A stretch of DNA of 64,000 bases from Corynebacterium rouxii (lineage in GTDB: Bacteria; Actinomycetota; Actinomycetes; Mycobacteriales; Mycobacteriaceae), in the NCBI RefSeq assembly GCF_902702935.1, contig NZ_LR738855.1:496001-560000 (forward strand), in the 5' to 3' direction. The position numbers were made by a program, and so were the translations under genes. Position 1 is the first letter of the stretch; the number at the start of each line of letters is the position of its first letter. The notes beneath the pieces are model-generated. The model was not told the DNA's origin and searched no databases. It saw only the letters and a program-made list of their open reading frames with translations. Positions 1-8,421 of the stretch are shown in pieces.

Positions 1-443
1 AATACGATCGTCTGATCGCAGACAAAGGTGGCGTTGACGTGCAAATTCTGGGCATTGGAACCGATGGTCACATTGCCTTTAACGAGCCCACCTCGTCTAT
101 GGCAAGCCGCACGCGCATCAAGACGCTGCACCCAGACACGGTTCGTGACAACTCCCGTTTTTTTAATGGCGACGAATCACAAGTTCCACACCATGTGATG
201 ACCCAAGGAATCGGCACCATCCGCGAAGCACGACACCTGCTCATGCTCTGCTTTGGCGAGAACAAAGCAGATGCTGTCAAAGCCATGGTCGAAGGCCCAG
301 TAGCTGCCGTATGCCCAGCATCTGTTTTGCAGCTCCACGAGCATGCCACCGTGATCGTTGATGAGGCGGCGTCCGCAAAACTTGAGCACACCCAGTATTA
401 TCGCTATGCCTTAGAGAATAAGCCTGACTGGCAACGTTTTTAA
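1..443 (+). CDS. nagB: glucosamine-6-phosphate deaminase, 3' part (partial)
   Basis: The reading frame is open from the left edge of the window (frame beginning at base 3), so the 5' part lies outside. The visible 146 codons hold the NagB active-site stretch [13 protein letters not shown]. NagB converts glucosamine-6-phosphate to fructose-6-phosphate and ammonia in the cytoplasm, the last step of amino-sugar and sialic-acid breakdown. This fits the exported sialidase encoded about 22 kb downstream. The gene converges with chtC, and a strong hairpin terminator lies between them. The identification is firm; only the start is missing. Confidence 0.95.
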   Translation, partial: YDRLIADKGGVDVQILGIGTDGHIAFNEPTSSMASRTRIKTLHPDTVRDNSRFFNGDESQVPHHVMTQGIGTIREARHLLMLCFGENKADAVKAMVEGPVAAVCPASVLQLHEHATVIVDEAASAKLEHTQYYRYALENKPDWQRF

Positions 444-454
444 GCACATAGGTA

Positions 455-495
455 AAGGAGCGCTCCTCTTGGGTGAGGGGAGCGCTCCTTTATAC
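455..495. terminator. bidirectional terminator between nagB and chtC
   Basis: A perfect 13-bp inverted repeat (455-467 and 479-491, arm AAAGGAGCGCTCC) has an 11-nt loop and ends in a T-rich stretch on the plus strand and an A-rich one upstream. It sits between two convergent genes and can serve both. Confidence 0.85.
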
Positions 496-503
496 GTTAT
501 TGA

Positions 504-2522
504 TTAACGAATACCTGGGATACGGATGTTAAAGAAGTTGACAAGCAAACTTCCGATTCCAAGTACGGAAATTATTGCACCAACGACACCGGCTAGCGTG
601 GCTATTGTTGATGACCAAGATCCAAATAATCCGTGTTTATTTTTTTCAATATTCTCGGCATTGATCTCGTTCCCAGTTTTTACAACAGCTGGTGGTCTAC
701 TAGAATCTACAAGTTTGATGAGTGAATAGACTTCGTTGGACTCATCAGTCTTATCGTAGTTGGGGACAATCAGTGTGCCATCTTTTCGCGCGATAAAGGT
801 TCCGTGAGCTAATTCTTCTGTTTGCCGACCCCGCGGCAGGCGAAGCTCCCGTTCTTTAAGCCAATCTTTTTTCTCGGGGTCGTACCAAGAGAGCTTTCCT
901 TCTTCTCCGCTTTCAACCACGATTTTCCCTGACGGATCGAAAGCAACATTTGACCAACCGGAAAAACCAGTTTTATCGGTTCCTATAATGCCTGATATAT
1001 CACTGAGTTCGCGATCCTGATAACGCAGAACCTGACCAAAGGCGTAGTCTTTGTGTGGGTTCTGATCAAAACGGACAACTAAAGATCCATCTGAATGTAT
1101 GTTGACTGCGTTAGCCAGTTTAGGGTCGTTAGAACGCGAACCTTGCATGACTTTGACGACGGGGTCTTCAGTGGTTCCAGCGGCTTCAGCTTTGATGGAT
1201 AAAATCGTATTTTTTATGGTTTGTTTGGTACCACCCAATTCAGAATGTAAATCTGAACTCGAGTTTAATATGAATGTACCGTCTTCCATTGGAATAAACT
1301 CGGGGACGTCATTGTAGAACTCGTACAGCATAGCGTATGGGGTGGTAGTTCCGGTCATACTCTCTTTTAGCTCTTCAGGGAAGAGTTCCTGTGCTGGAGG
1401 AAGATCTTTATACTGGAATGAGTTATGAGTTAAAATTCCTAGCTTCGCTTTGCGATCTTTTACAGGTACGTAGCTGCTACTGCTAGATTCTGTAATAGCC
1501 ACTAACTTTTTAGTTTTTGGATGATAGGCTATGTTTTGGATGGGGTCAGTAGCTGAAGCCACTTTATAGGGTGTGCCGATTTTGGTTGTCGAAACAGGAA
1601 CTGCTATAAGGTCTTTTTGATTCGTGCTTTCTACGTAGTAGTAGATCCGAGAATCGGGATCATAAGTCCCGACCTTAACTTGTCCTAACTTCGGAACAGC
1701 TACTTCTTGTAGTTGTTCTAGATTATTGTCTAGAAGATAGAGTCCTTTTTTTCCGACTGCCACTAGAATTGCGTCACCGAGATCAACGAGTTTGTGATAG
1801 CCGTCAGTGTAACCTTGAGGCGATTTCCATTCTTTTCCGGATTGGATGTAGCCGCCTTTCAGAAGAGAGGGCTTTTCTCCAAAACCATCGTAAGAGAATG
1901 AAAGCGGTGCTAAACCTTCGTTTTCTCCATAAAACTCGGAGAACATTTGTACACCTCCTGGATTCGCCAAAGCTGATACTATGTTCGTCCATTCAGTGCG
2001 GTTATCCTCGCTTTTGATAGTAGCGCTTCCAGGATAAAGATTAGCGATTTTTACACGCTGTTCTGGCTTGTACCAATTTCCTGTCGGGTATTGCTTTGAG
2101 GCCACTTCGGCATCGATATAGCTATCTTCGTTGCTGATAACAATCTTTGGGTCTTTAATTGTTAAATCTAGTTTACAATTAGTAAAATTTTTACTGTCGT
2201 CACAGTACTTTAGGTAAACAATTTTTCCACGAAATTGTGCTTCAGTGCGTTCCTTGGCAGCATCGTATGTAGCTTTTTCTAGATTAAACTCAAAATTATT
2301 CGTAGAGATACGCTGCGCGCCGTCTTCAACCTTACTGGCGCCGCCAGTGTAATTATTGAAGCTTTCGCGAATTCCCCAGTTCATTTTGCCTGACGTGGCG
2401 ACAACCATCGGTTTCTGTAGTTCTTCAGCAACTGCTGTCGTGGTTGCCACCGAAATGAATGAAGCGATAGTTGTTGTGGCTAAAAGATAGATAAAACGCG
2501 AGCCTTGAAACTTTGGATGCAT
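504..2522 (-). CDS. chtC: ChtC-like surface haem/haemoglobin-binding protein with one CR (HtaA) domain
   Basis: This 672-residue protein has a Sec signal peptide (residues 1-32, ending AVA-EE). An N-terminal HtaA/CR-type domain spans roughly residues 45-205: it opens with WGIRESFNNY and ends near a FSEFYGEN block. The long middle part has repeated beta-rich segments like a propeller. A C-terminal membrane segment (about 640-662) is followed by NIRIPGIR. Single-CR-domain proteins of this plan in C. diphtheriae (ChtA, ChtB, ChtC) bind haemin and haemoglobin at the cell surface. The pairing with the next gene and a DtxR box fits the described chtC-cirA operon. Base composition is more AT-rich than the ribosomal genes beside it, possibly a sign of acquisition. 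The ATG at 2522 has a GGAAGTGGA-type ribosome site upstream. The family is firm; the ChtC name rests on context and memory. Confidence 0.82.
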   Translation of the reverse strand: MHPKFQGSRFIYLLATTTIASFISVATTTAVAEELQKPMVVATSGKMNWGIRESFNNYTGGASKVEDGAQRISTNNFEFNLEKATYDAAKERTEAQFRGKIVYLKYCDDSKNFTNCKLDLTIKDPKIVISNEDSYIDAEVASKQYPTGNWYKPEQRVKIANLYPGSATIKSEDNRTEWTNIVSALANPGGVQMFSEFYGENEGLAPLSFSYDGFGEKPSLLKGGYIQSGKEWKSPQGYTDGYHKLVDLGDAILVAVGKKGLYLLDNNLEQLQEVAVPKLGQVKVGTYDPDSRIYYYVESTNQKDLIAVPVSTTKIGTPYKVASATDPIQNIAYHPKTKKLVAITESSSSSYVPVKDRKAKLGILTHNSFQYKDLPPAQELFPEELKESMTGTTTPYAMLYEFYNDVPEFIPMEDGTFILNSSSDLHSELGGTKQTIKNTILSIKAEAAGTTEDPVVKVMQGSRSNDPKLANAVNIHSDGSLVVRFDQNPHKDYAFGQVLRYQDRELSDISGIIGTDKTGFSGWSNVAFDPSGKIVVESGEEGKLSWYDPEKKDWLKERELRLPRGRQTEELAHGTFIARKDGTLIVPNYDKTDESNEVYSLIKLVDSSRPPAVVKTGNEINAENIEKNKHGLFGSWSSTIATLAGVVGAIISVLGIGSLLVNFFNIRIPGIR

Positions 2523-2647
2523 AAATTATTTCCACTTCCATATATTAAAAAGGGGGATAAAAATGTATTGCTGCAAGTGAACCATTACGACTAGTTCTGA
2601 AAAATGGTGAGGGGAAAACTAGTTGGCAGGTTACTAATGCCTCAATT

Positions 2648-3577
2648 TTATCGAGGAAGAAAACTTACGATTAATGAAATTAATCCTGCTATTATCCCGA
2701 AATATTTAAAGAAGGTAATAGCATATTTCCAGCCGGTGGATTGAGCGTTTGCTGTATTGACAGGCTCGGGCATTGGGAGTGTGGCAGCCATAGCAAGTCG
2801 ATTCTTGCGTGCTGATTTTTCCACTTCAATCTTGTCGGTCTTACTGTCAACGGATGTGGAAAATATTTCCAGTTCAGGGACGTTGACTGGCATTACGTGC
2901 ACATGATGATTTTTGTGGAGAATCTCTGAGGAAACTCCCCAGTTAATCACAGAAAAGGCATCGTATTCGTAGGTGTCGTTATTTGACTCCAAATCATTAA
3001 TGATATCCGTTAACGCAGATTTTCCTTCCTCCGAGAGTTTGATGCGCTTTTCAATCGCCTTCTTCTTTTGGGGGTCTGTTTCATTGGAGTGAAGAACTGT
3101 ATGAGAGGCGATGCTTTCCGTGAGTAAAGGAAGGGCTTGTTTGGACGTTTTTAAGTCGATGCCGACTTGGCTGATGTCTATAGCACGTGCAAGTTTATTG
3201 CCTTCTGACTGTAAAAGTGACAGCACAACGCGTGCTTTCCCAATAAAACACGCACGTTCGGAACGATGGTGTATCTCCGTGAGGGCTATGGCCTTATCTC
3301 GCGAGGTATAAAAATTGTCATAATGCTGGTCTCTTGCTGCACTATGGTACATGTGCCGCTTTTTTGATATATATGCAAAGGTGGCAATTGAATTCGAATA
3401 TTTGTTTCCATCGCTCGCTGGGGTGTGATAGTAGCCTTCGACCATTGCATCGATTGTTGGTTCCGACGCTATGGCTACTGTTTGCGGGATGGCAACTGAG
3501 ATGGTGCTAGCGCCGGAGATTACTGCGAGCGCGAGGGTACACGCCATGAGGGGGCGAGGGCGGGGCATATAAAGCAT
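2648..3577 (-). CDS. cirA: CirA-like iron-regulated exported membrane-anchored protein
   Basis: The protein has about 309 residues, with a basic N-terminus, a signal-type hydrophobic stretch, a mostly helical charged middle and a C-terminal membrane segment ending in VSFLPR. No catalytic motif is recognised. It is the first gene of a two-gene minus-strand operon with the haem-binding chtC (125 bp apart). That matches the DtxR-controlled chtC-cirA pair of C. diphtheriae, where CirA has no known function. The longest open frame begins at ATG 3634, but that codon lies inside the DtxR box. The ATG at 3577 is preferred: it follows an AAGG site at 6-nt spacing and gives a proper signal peptide (LMACTLALAV). 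Confidence 0.7.
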   Translation of the reverse strand: MLYMPRPRPLMACTLALAVISGASTISVAIPQTVAIASEPTIDAMVEGYYHTPASDGNKYSNSIATFAYISKKRHMYHSAARDQHYDNFYTSRDKAIALTEIHHRSERACFIGKARVVLSLLQSEGNKLARAIDISQVGIDLKTSKQALPLLTESIASHTVLHSNETDPQKKKAIEKRIKLSEEGKSALTDIINDLESNNDTYEYDAFSVINWGVSSEILHKNHHVHVMPVNVPELEIFSTSVDSKTDKIEVEKSARKNRLAMAATLPMPEPVNTANAQSTGWKYAITFFKYFGIIAGLISLIVSFLPR

Positions 3578-3621
3578 ATAAAGCCTTGTTGTAGAGGGAA
3601 AATATGACAAACACAAACTAG

Positions 3622-3640
3622 CAAGGTAAGGCATACCTTT
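3622..3640 (-). promoter_or_regulatory. putative DtxR box for cirA-chtC
   Basis: The 19-mer CAAGGTAAGGCATACCTTT matches the DtxR consensus TTAGGTTAGSCTAACCTAA at 13 of 19 positions, with both AGGT/ACCT half-site cores intact. It lies 45 bp upstream of the preferred cirA start, where an iron-dependent repressor would block the promoter. Iron/DtxR control is described for the chtC-cirA operon. Confidence 0.75.
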
Positions 3641-4042
3641 CTAGATTGTGTTTTTTACAGGGGTGCTACAAGGCATCGGTCACCTTTTATGTCTGTCTAA
3701 AAGTGGTGGTAGAGGTAAAGATTTGACTTTTGTCTAAATGTTGTCTCTTACCCCCGTTTGCCATGGGCTGAATTGTTTTAGGTTGTTATTGCCCGATGGT
3801 TTGTTGCTTTCCTTCATTGTGTGTACTGTAACTTCTGGTTTTGTATAAAACAGCTACAAAGCCACTAAGTAAATTTCCAAACCTACTTTGTTGTAGGCCT
3901 CCCGCCTTATGCGACCGTGTGAATAACAGGCAGCGAGCACCCCAGCTACTGAGTTAGGGGAGCGCTAGTGGCCCTCAAGAGCGCGGTTCACGCCGTTAAA
4001 GGTGGGTAGGAACCGCAACGAGAAAGGCGCTAGGTCACTTCT
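3641..4042 (+). other. intergenic region and leader upstream of rpsH
   Basis: About 400 bp without a convincing gene lie between the divergent cirA and rpsH. The proximal 120 bp can fold: one hairpin pairs GCACCCC near 3938 with GGGGAGCGC near 3958. This part probably forms the 5' leader of the rpsH operon. I could not choose between several weak promoter candidates around 3800-3860. Confidence 0.4.
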
Positions 4043-4441
4043 ATGACCATGACTGATCCAATCGCCGACATGCTGTCGCGCGTGCGCAATGCAAACAATG
4101 CGCACCACGATGCAGTGTCGATGCCTTCTTCTAAGCTCAAGGCAAACATTGCCGAGATTCTGAAGTCTGAAGGCTACATTGCTGACTACAAGGTTGAGGA
4201 TGCAAAGGTCGGCAAGACCTTGACCCTCGACCTGAAGTACGGCCCAAACCGTCAGCGTTCCATCGAGGGCGTTCGTCGCGTTTCCAAGCCAGGTCTGCGT
4301 GTGTATGCAAAGTCCACCAACCTGCCACAGGTCCTCGGCGGCTTGGGCGTGGCCATCATCTCCACGTCCCAGGGTCTGCTGACCGATCGTCAGGCTACCG
4401 AGAAGGGTGTAGGCGGAGAAGTTCTCGCCTACGTCTGGTAA
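4043..4441 (+). CDS. rpsH: 30S ribosomal protein S8
   Basis: S8 has 132 residues, the usual bacterial length. It carries the N-terminal [17 protein letters not shown] block and ends in the C-terminal GGEVLAYVW typical of S8. It binds the central domain of 16S rRNA and in many bacteria also represses the spc operon. It is the first gene of a six-gene spc-type run ending in rplO. Confidence 0.98.
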   Translation: MTMTDPIADMLSRVRNANNAHHDAVSMPSSKLKANIAEILKSEGYIADYKVEDAKVGKTLTLDLKYGPNRQRSIEGVRRVSKPGLRVYAKSTNLPQVLGGLGVAIISTSQGLLTDRQATEKGVGGEVLAYVW

Positions 4442-4456
4442 GGGAGGAGACGAAAC

Positions 4457-4993
4457 ATGTCACGTGTAGGTAAGGCACCTATCGCAATTCCATCCGGCGT
4501 TGACGTAAAGATCGACGGCCAGCATGTTGAGGTCAAGGGTCCTAAGGGCACCTTGGATCTCACCATCCCAGAGCCAATCGTCGCTTCTATTGAAGATGGC
4601 CAGATTAGCGTCGTTCGTCCGGACGATCACCGCAAGAACCGTTCTTTGCATGGTCTTTCCCGCTCGCTCGTTAACAACATGGTTGTTGGCGTTACCGAGG
4701 GTTACACCATCAAGATGGAGATCTTCGGCGTTGGTTACCGTGTTGCTCTGAAGGGCAAGGACCTTGAGTTCTCTCTTGGTTACTCCCACCCAGTGCTGAT
4801 CGAGGCACCAGAAGGCATCACGTTCGCCGTTGACGGCAACACCAAGTTGTCTGTCTCCGGCATCGACAAGCAGAAGGTCGGACAGATCGCCGCCATTATC
4901 CGTCGTCTACGTAAGGATGATCCTTACAAGGGCAAGGGTATTCGCTACGAAGGCGAGCAGATCCGTCGCAAGGTCGGAAAGACGGGTAAGTAA
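4457..4993 (+). CDS. rplF: 50S ribosomal protein L6
   Basis: L6 (178 residues) begins MSRVGKAPI and has the two-repeat L6 fold, with the RNA-binding C-terminal segment ending in [20 protein letters not shown]. It lies 15 bp after rpsH behind a GGGAGGAGA ribosome site and 2 bp before rplR, so the genes are cotranscribed. L6 sits near the factor-binding site of the large subunit. Confidence 0.98.
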   Translation: MSRVGKAPIAIPSGVDVKIDGQHVEVKGPKGTLDLTIPEPIVASIEDGQISVVRPDDHRKNRSLHGLSRSLVNNMVVGVTEGYTIKMEIFGVGYRVALKGKDLEFSLGYSHPVLIEAPEGITFAVDGNTKLSVSGIDKQKVGQIAAIIRRLRKDDPYKGKGIRYEGEQIRRKVGKTGK

Positions 4994-4995
4994 GC

Positions 4996-5403
4996 ATGAG
5001 TAACACCGAAAATAACAGCGCAAAGCGTCTTCCAGTGGGCAAGGATATCTCCACCCGCCGTCGTATCGCTCGCGCACGCCGTCACGACCGTATCCGCAAG
5101 AACCTGCGTGGCACCGCCGAGACCCCACGTCTCGTCGTGCACCGCTCTTCTCGCCACATGCACGTTCAGGTTATCGACGACATCGCTGGTCGTACCCTGG
5201 CTGCTGCTTCTACCTTGGAAGCAGAAGTACGCGCACTTGAGGGTGACAAGAAGGCTAAGGGTGCAAAGGTCGGTCAGCTGATCGCCGAGCGCGCACAGGC
5301 TGCTGGCATCACCGCTATCGTTTTCGACCGCGGTGGCTACAAGTACCACGGCCGTATTGCAGCTTTGGCTGATGCAGCTCGCGAAGGTGGTCTGAAGTTC
5401 TAA
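4996..5403 (+). CDS. rplR: 50S ribosomal protein L18
   Basis: L18 (135 residues) has a basic N-terminal tail followed by the [18 protein letters not shown] core and the C-terminal [23 protein letters not shown] typical of the family. It binds 5S rRNA with L5 and L25. It is nearly contiguous with rplF. Confidence 0.98.
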   Translation: MSNTENNSAKRLPVGKDISTRRRIARARRHDRIRKNLRGTAETPRLVVHRSSRHMHVQVIDDIAGRTLAAASTLEAEVRALEGDKKAKGAKVGQLIAERAQAAGITAIVFDRGGYKYHGRIAALADAAREGGLKF

Positions 5404-5443
5404 TGACTGCTATCTCCATGAACCTCAACGGAAGGATTGCGTA

Positions 5444-6070
5444 ATGCCGGGACGTGAACGGCGTGACGGCGGACGCTCCGCCGACGACAACCAGAAGAAG
5501 AACGACCGCCGCGGCGGTCGCCGCGATGATCGTCGCAACCAGCAGCAGGACGAGCGCTCTCAGTACATCGAGCGCGTCGTGACCATCAACCGTGTGTCCA
5601 AGGTCGTGAAGGGTGGTCGTCGCTTCAGCTTCACTGCTCTCGTGATCGTTGGCGACGGCAAGGGCATGGTCGGTGTTGGTTACGGCAAGGCCAAGGAAGT
5701 TCCAGCTGCAATTCAAAAGGGTGCAGAGGAAGCTCGCAAGAACTTCTTCCGCGTTCCTATGGTTGCTGGCACCATTACCCACCCAGTTCAGGGCGAGGCA
5801 GCAGCGGGCATCGTTATGATGCGCCCAGCTGCTCCTGGTACCGGTGTTATCGCTGGTGGTGCTGCACGTCCAGTTCTCGAATGCGCAGGCGTTCAGGACA
5901 TTTTGTGCAAGTCTCTTGGCTCCGACAACGCCATCAACGTGGTTCACGCCACCGTTGCTGGCCTGAAGCAGCTCAACCGCCCAGAAGAGGTTGCCGCACG
6001 TCGTGGCAAGACCTTGGAGGAAGTTGCTCCAGCTCGTATGCTGCGCGCTCGCGCAGGACAGGAGGCTTAA
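5444..6070 (+). CDS. rpsE: 30S ribosomal protein S5
   Basis: S5 has 208 residues. A charged actinobacterial N-terminal extension (about 40 residues rich in R, D and Q) precedes the double-stranded-RNA-binding S5 domain ([18 protein letters not shown]) and the C-terminal S5 domain. It acts in decoding accuracy and contacts S4. The gene is followed 3 bp later by rpmD. Confidence 0.98.
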   Translation: MPGRERRDGGRSADDNQKKNDRRGGRRDDRRNQQQDERSQYIERVVTINRVSKVVKGGRRFSFTALVIVGDGKGMVGVGYGKAKEVPAAIQKGAEEARKNFFRVPMVAGTITHPVQGEAAAGIVMMRPAAPGTGVIAGGAARPVLECAGVQDILCKSLGSDNAINVVHATVAGLKQLNRPEEVAARRGKTLEEVAPARMLRARAGQEA

Positions 6071-6073
6071 ACC

Positions 6074-6259
6074 ATGGCCCTGAAGATTACCCAGCACAAG
6101 GGTTTGGTTGGCGCTAACCCAAAGCAGCGTAAGAACATTGCTGCTCTTGGTCTCAAGCACATCAACCACTCCGTAGTACACCAGGACACCCCAGTCGTTC
6201 GCGGCATGGTCAATGTGGTCCGCCACATGGTGTCTGTTGAAGAAGTGGCAGGGGAGTAA
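6074..6259 (+). CDS. rpmD: 50S ribosomal protein L30
   Basis: L30 is a 61-residue protein with the [20 protein letters not shown] core and C-terminal [10 protein letters not shown]. It lies between rpsE and rplO as in most spc operons, with 2-3 bp spacers on both sides. Confidence 0.97.
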   Translation: MALKITQHKGLVGANPKQRKNIAALGLKHINHSVVHQDTPVVRGMVNVVRHMVSVEEVAGE

Positions 6260-6261
6260 TA

Positions 6262-6708
6262 ATGAGCGAACCAATTAAGCTCCACGACCTGCGCCCAGCA
6301 AAGGGTGCAAACAAGCCAAAGACCCGCGTTGGCCGCGGTGAGGCTTCCAAGGGTAAGACCGCAGGTCGCGGTACCAAGGGCACCAAGGCTCGCAAGCAGG
6401 TTTCCGCTGCTTTCGAGGGTGGCCAAATGCCGCTGCACATGCGTCTGCCAAAGCTCAAGGGCTTCAAGAACCCTGCAAAGGTCTACTACCAGGTCGTCAA
6501 CGTTTCCGACCTCGAGAAGGCTTTCCCACAGGGTGGCGACATTGCTGTAGCTGACATCGTTGCTAAGGGCCTCGTTCGCCCTAAGCAGCCTGTCAAGGTT
6601 CTTGGCAACGGCGAGATCAGCGTCAAGCTGAACGTCACTGCAACCAAGTTCTCCAAGTCTGCAGTTGAGAAGATCGAAGCCGCTGGCGGCTCCGTGACCG
6701 AGGCTTAA
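6262..6708 (+). CDS. rplO: 50S ribosomal protein L15
   Basis: L15 (148 residues) begins [33 protein letters not shown] and has the glycine-rich RGTKGTKAR segment that threads into 23S rRNA. In most bacteria secY follows directly. Here a terminator follows and secY is about 12.9 kb away. Confidence 0.98.
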   Translation: MSEPIKLHDLRPAKGANKPKTRVGRGEASKGKTAGRGTKGTKARKQVSAAFEGGQMPLHMRLPKLKGFKNPAKVYYQVVNVSDLEKAFPQGGDIAVADIVAKGLVRPKQPVKVLGNGEISVKLNVTATKFSKSAVEKIEAAGGSVTEA

Positions 6709-6723
6709 TCTAAAGCTTCGCCG

Positions 6724-6767
6724 AGCTGGTAGTTACTCATTATGAGTAGCTACCGGCTTTCTTTTTG
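6724..6767 (+). terminator. terminator of the rpsH-rplO operon
   Basis: A hairpin with arms 6724-6738 and 6744-6758 (AGCTGGTAGTTACTC pairing with GAGTAGCTACCGGCT, two G-U pairs) and a 5-nt loop runs into TTTCTTTTT. Confidence 0.88.
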
Positions 6768-6885
6768 CCTATATACGGTGCCATTTATGTGTTCGGGGTA
6801 ACAGAATTAAAGAAATGTAACCTGCGACCTTTATTATCGAATGGTTGGTTTAACCCCGCTATCGCTATGAGAGGTAAACACCCTA

Positions 6886-7686
6886 GTGGCAACGCACAAT
6901 CCGACCCTGAATGACAAAATCTTTGGGTCCGTGGCTAAAAAAGAAGCCCTACTTAAGACAAATTTCCTCCGATACTTCACCCGCTGTATCCTCGCCGGTG
7001 TTTATCTCACCCTCGGAACCGCATTTTCCGCGCACGTTGGTCAAAAAGTAGAAAACCTCGCACCAGGACTCGGCTCGGTCACCTTCGCAATGTTCTTCTT
7101 CGTAGGACTCGCCTCCATCGTGATCCTCAACGCAGAGCTCGTGACCAGCAACATGATGTACATGTCCTATGGTGTAGTCGGCAAAAAGATCCCCTGGCAT
7201 AAAGCAGCCCTCGTACTCATCGTCTGCGTCATCGGCAACCTGGTCGGTGCCGTAATCATTGGCTATCTGCTCGGCCAATCTGCAGCCTACAGCGGATTGA
7301 CCCCAGAATCATTCGTTTCTGTCACGCTTGACCACAAGCTGGAAAAGCACTCCATGGGGCTTTTCGCAGAAGCGATGCTGGCCAACTTTGTGGTCAACAT
7401 GGCCATCGTGGGTTGCGCGCTGATTAAAGACATCGCCGGAAAACTTATCTGGCTGATGTTCGTCATCGGCATGTTCGTAGGCCTCGGCCTCGAGCACGTA
7501 GTGGCCAACTTCGGCCTTGTTACGCTCGTAGGCTTCGGCTCAGAGGTACACAGCGAGTACTTCACCGCCGGTTACATCCTGCACAACTGGGGTATCGACT
7601 TCTTTGGCAACCTCGTTGGCGGAGGACTATGCATCGGCGGCGTGTATGCATGGTTGAATCGCGGCAGCGAAAACTACCGCGACTAA
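6886..7686 (+). CDS. formate/nitrite transporter (FNT/FocA-NirC) family channel
   Basis: This 266-residue protein has six clear membrane segments. The FNT features are visible: a C-terminal GLGLEHVVANFGLV block (family pattern GFEHSIANM) and a second-repeat NFVVNMAIVGCAL helix. FNT proteins are pentameric channels for formate, nitrite or related monovalent anions. The GTG start at 6886 gives a normal cytoplasmic N-terminus. The gene converges with an FdhD-like gene, which favours formate over nitrite as substrate, though this is inference. No operon partner is on the same strand. Confidence 0.88.
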   Translation: MATHNPTLNDKIFGSVAKKEALLKTNFLRYFTRCILAGVYLTLGTAFSAHVGQKVENLAPGLGSVTFAMFFFVGLASIVILNAELVTSNMMYMSYGVVGKKIPWHKAALVLIVCVIGNLVGAVIIGYLLGQSAAYSGLTPESFVSVTLDHKLEKHSMGLFAEAMLANFVVNMAIVGCALIKDIAGKLIWLMFVIGMFVGLGLEHVVANFGLVTLVGFGSEVHSEYFTAGYILHNWGIDFFGNLVGGGLCIGGVYAWLNRGSENYRD

Positions 7687-8421
7687 TTACAGATCTACAA
7701 CTCCTGCGTAGAGCTTGAACGTAGCATCACCCAGTGCTCCAATGAGCGTGATGCCTGCACGGTGAGCGTCGGCAATAGCGGAAGTAACCGCAGGCGCCGA
7801 CGAAACCACAGTGCTACAACCACAAAGGCGAGCAATATCGACCACGGTGGCGTCGATAAGCCCTGTGGTGGCAAAAATGACGGCGTTACTAGGGTCTTCG
7901 GACATCATTGCCGCACCCAGAACTTTCCAGCCGGCTTGATGAGCCGTTAAGCACTCGCGGACAACAATCTCGTCACCGTCAGAACCAAAAATTCCAGCAG
8001 CATGCGTTGCACTAGTTTTTCGCCTAAGATCAGCCAGCTTAAGCAACCTAAGAAATGCCGATTGGATCTGCTCCGGCGTGCATCGAAGCGTTGATATTTT
8101 TACGGGATCTGGGGAATCCTCGGCAGGGATGATGTCAATGTCCATCCGGTTATAAGGATTAACTCCCGCTACCGACCCCGCACAATAACATGCCTGAGAT
8201 ACTTGCTGTACCGAGCCAATCACTCCTTGTTGCCGCAGCATGCCGTGGATAAGTTCCACATCGTGTCCTCGGACGCGATCAACCACGGTGTAAGGGGTGG
8301 CATGGATAAGCACGCTGAGTTGCTCATCGTTTAGCACCGTGCGTTGACGCGTACCATGTTGCCACTGAGCGTCCTCGCAAAAGAACGAATCGACAGCCGT
8401 GAGCGAAGTTATACGTGCCAT
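7687..8421 (-). CDS. fdhD: FdhD-like formate dehydrogenase accessory protein
   Basis: The protein has about 244 residues. It follows FdhD in order: the early HATPYTVVDRVRGHDVELIHG segment, a cysteine motif, SATHAAGIFG, VVRECLTAHQAGWKVLGAAM, and a C-terminal GITLIGALGDATFKLY (FdhD pattern GRFNVY). FdhD transfers sulfur to the molybdenum cofactor of formate dehydrogenase. The usual CxxC is replaced by ACYCAG (CxC), and the usual REDVGRHNA motif reads RECLTAHQA, so the protein is divergent. The longest frame begins at 8445, but ATG 8421 has an AAAGGAG site 6 nt upstream and is preferred. The start overlaps the end of the upstream GH13 gene by 13 bp, so translation is probably coupled. Confidence 0.75.
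   Translation of the reverse strand: MARITSLTAVDSFFCEDAQWQHGTRQRTVLNDEQLSVLIHATPYTVVDRVRGHDVELIHGMLRQQGVIGSVQQVSQACYCAGSVAGVNPYNRMDIDIIPAEDSPDPVKISTLRCTPEQIQSAFLRLLKLADLRRKTSATHAAGIFGSDGDEIVVRECLTAHQAGWKVLGAAMMSEDPSNAVIFATTGLIDATVVDIARLCGCSTVVSSAPAVTSAIADAHRAGITLIGALGDATFKLYAGVVDL

Noticed and set aside
5315..6274. 319-codon minus-strand open frame
   Set aside because: It is antisense to rplR-rpsE-rpmD; ribosomal genes with strong codon bias often open the opposite strand.
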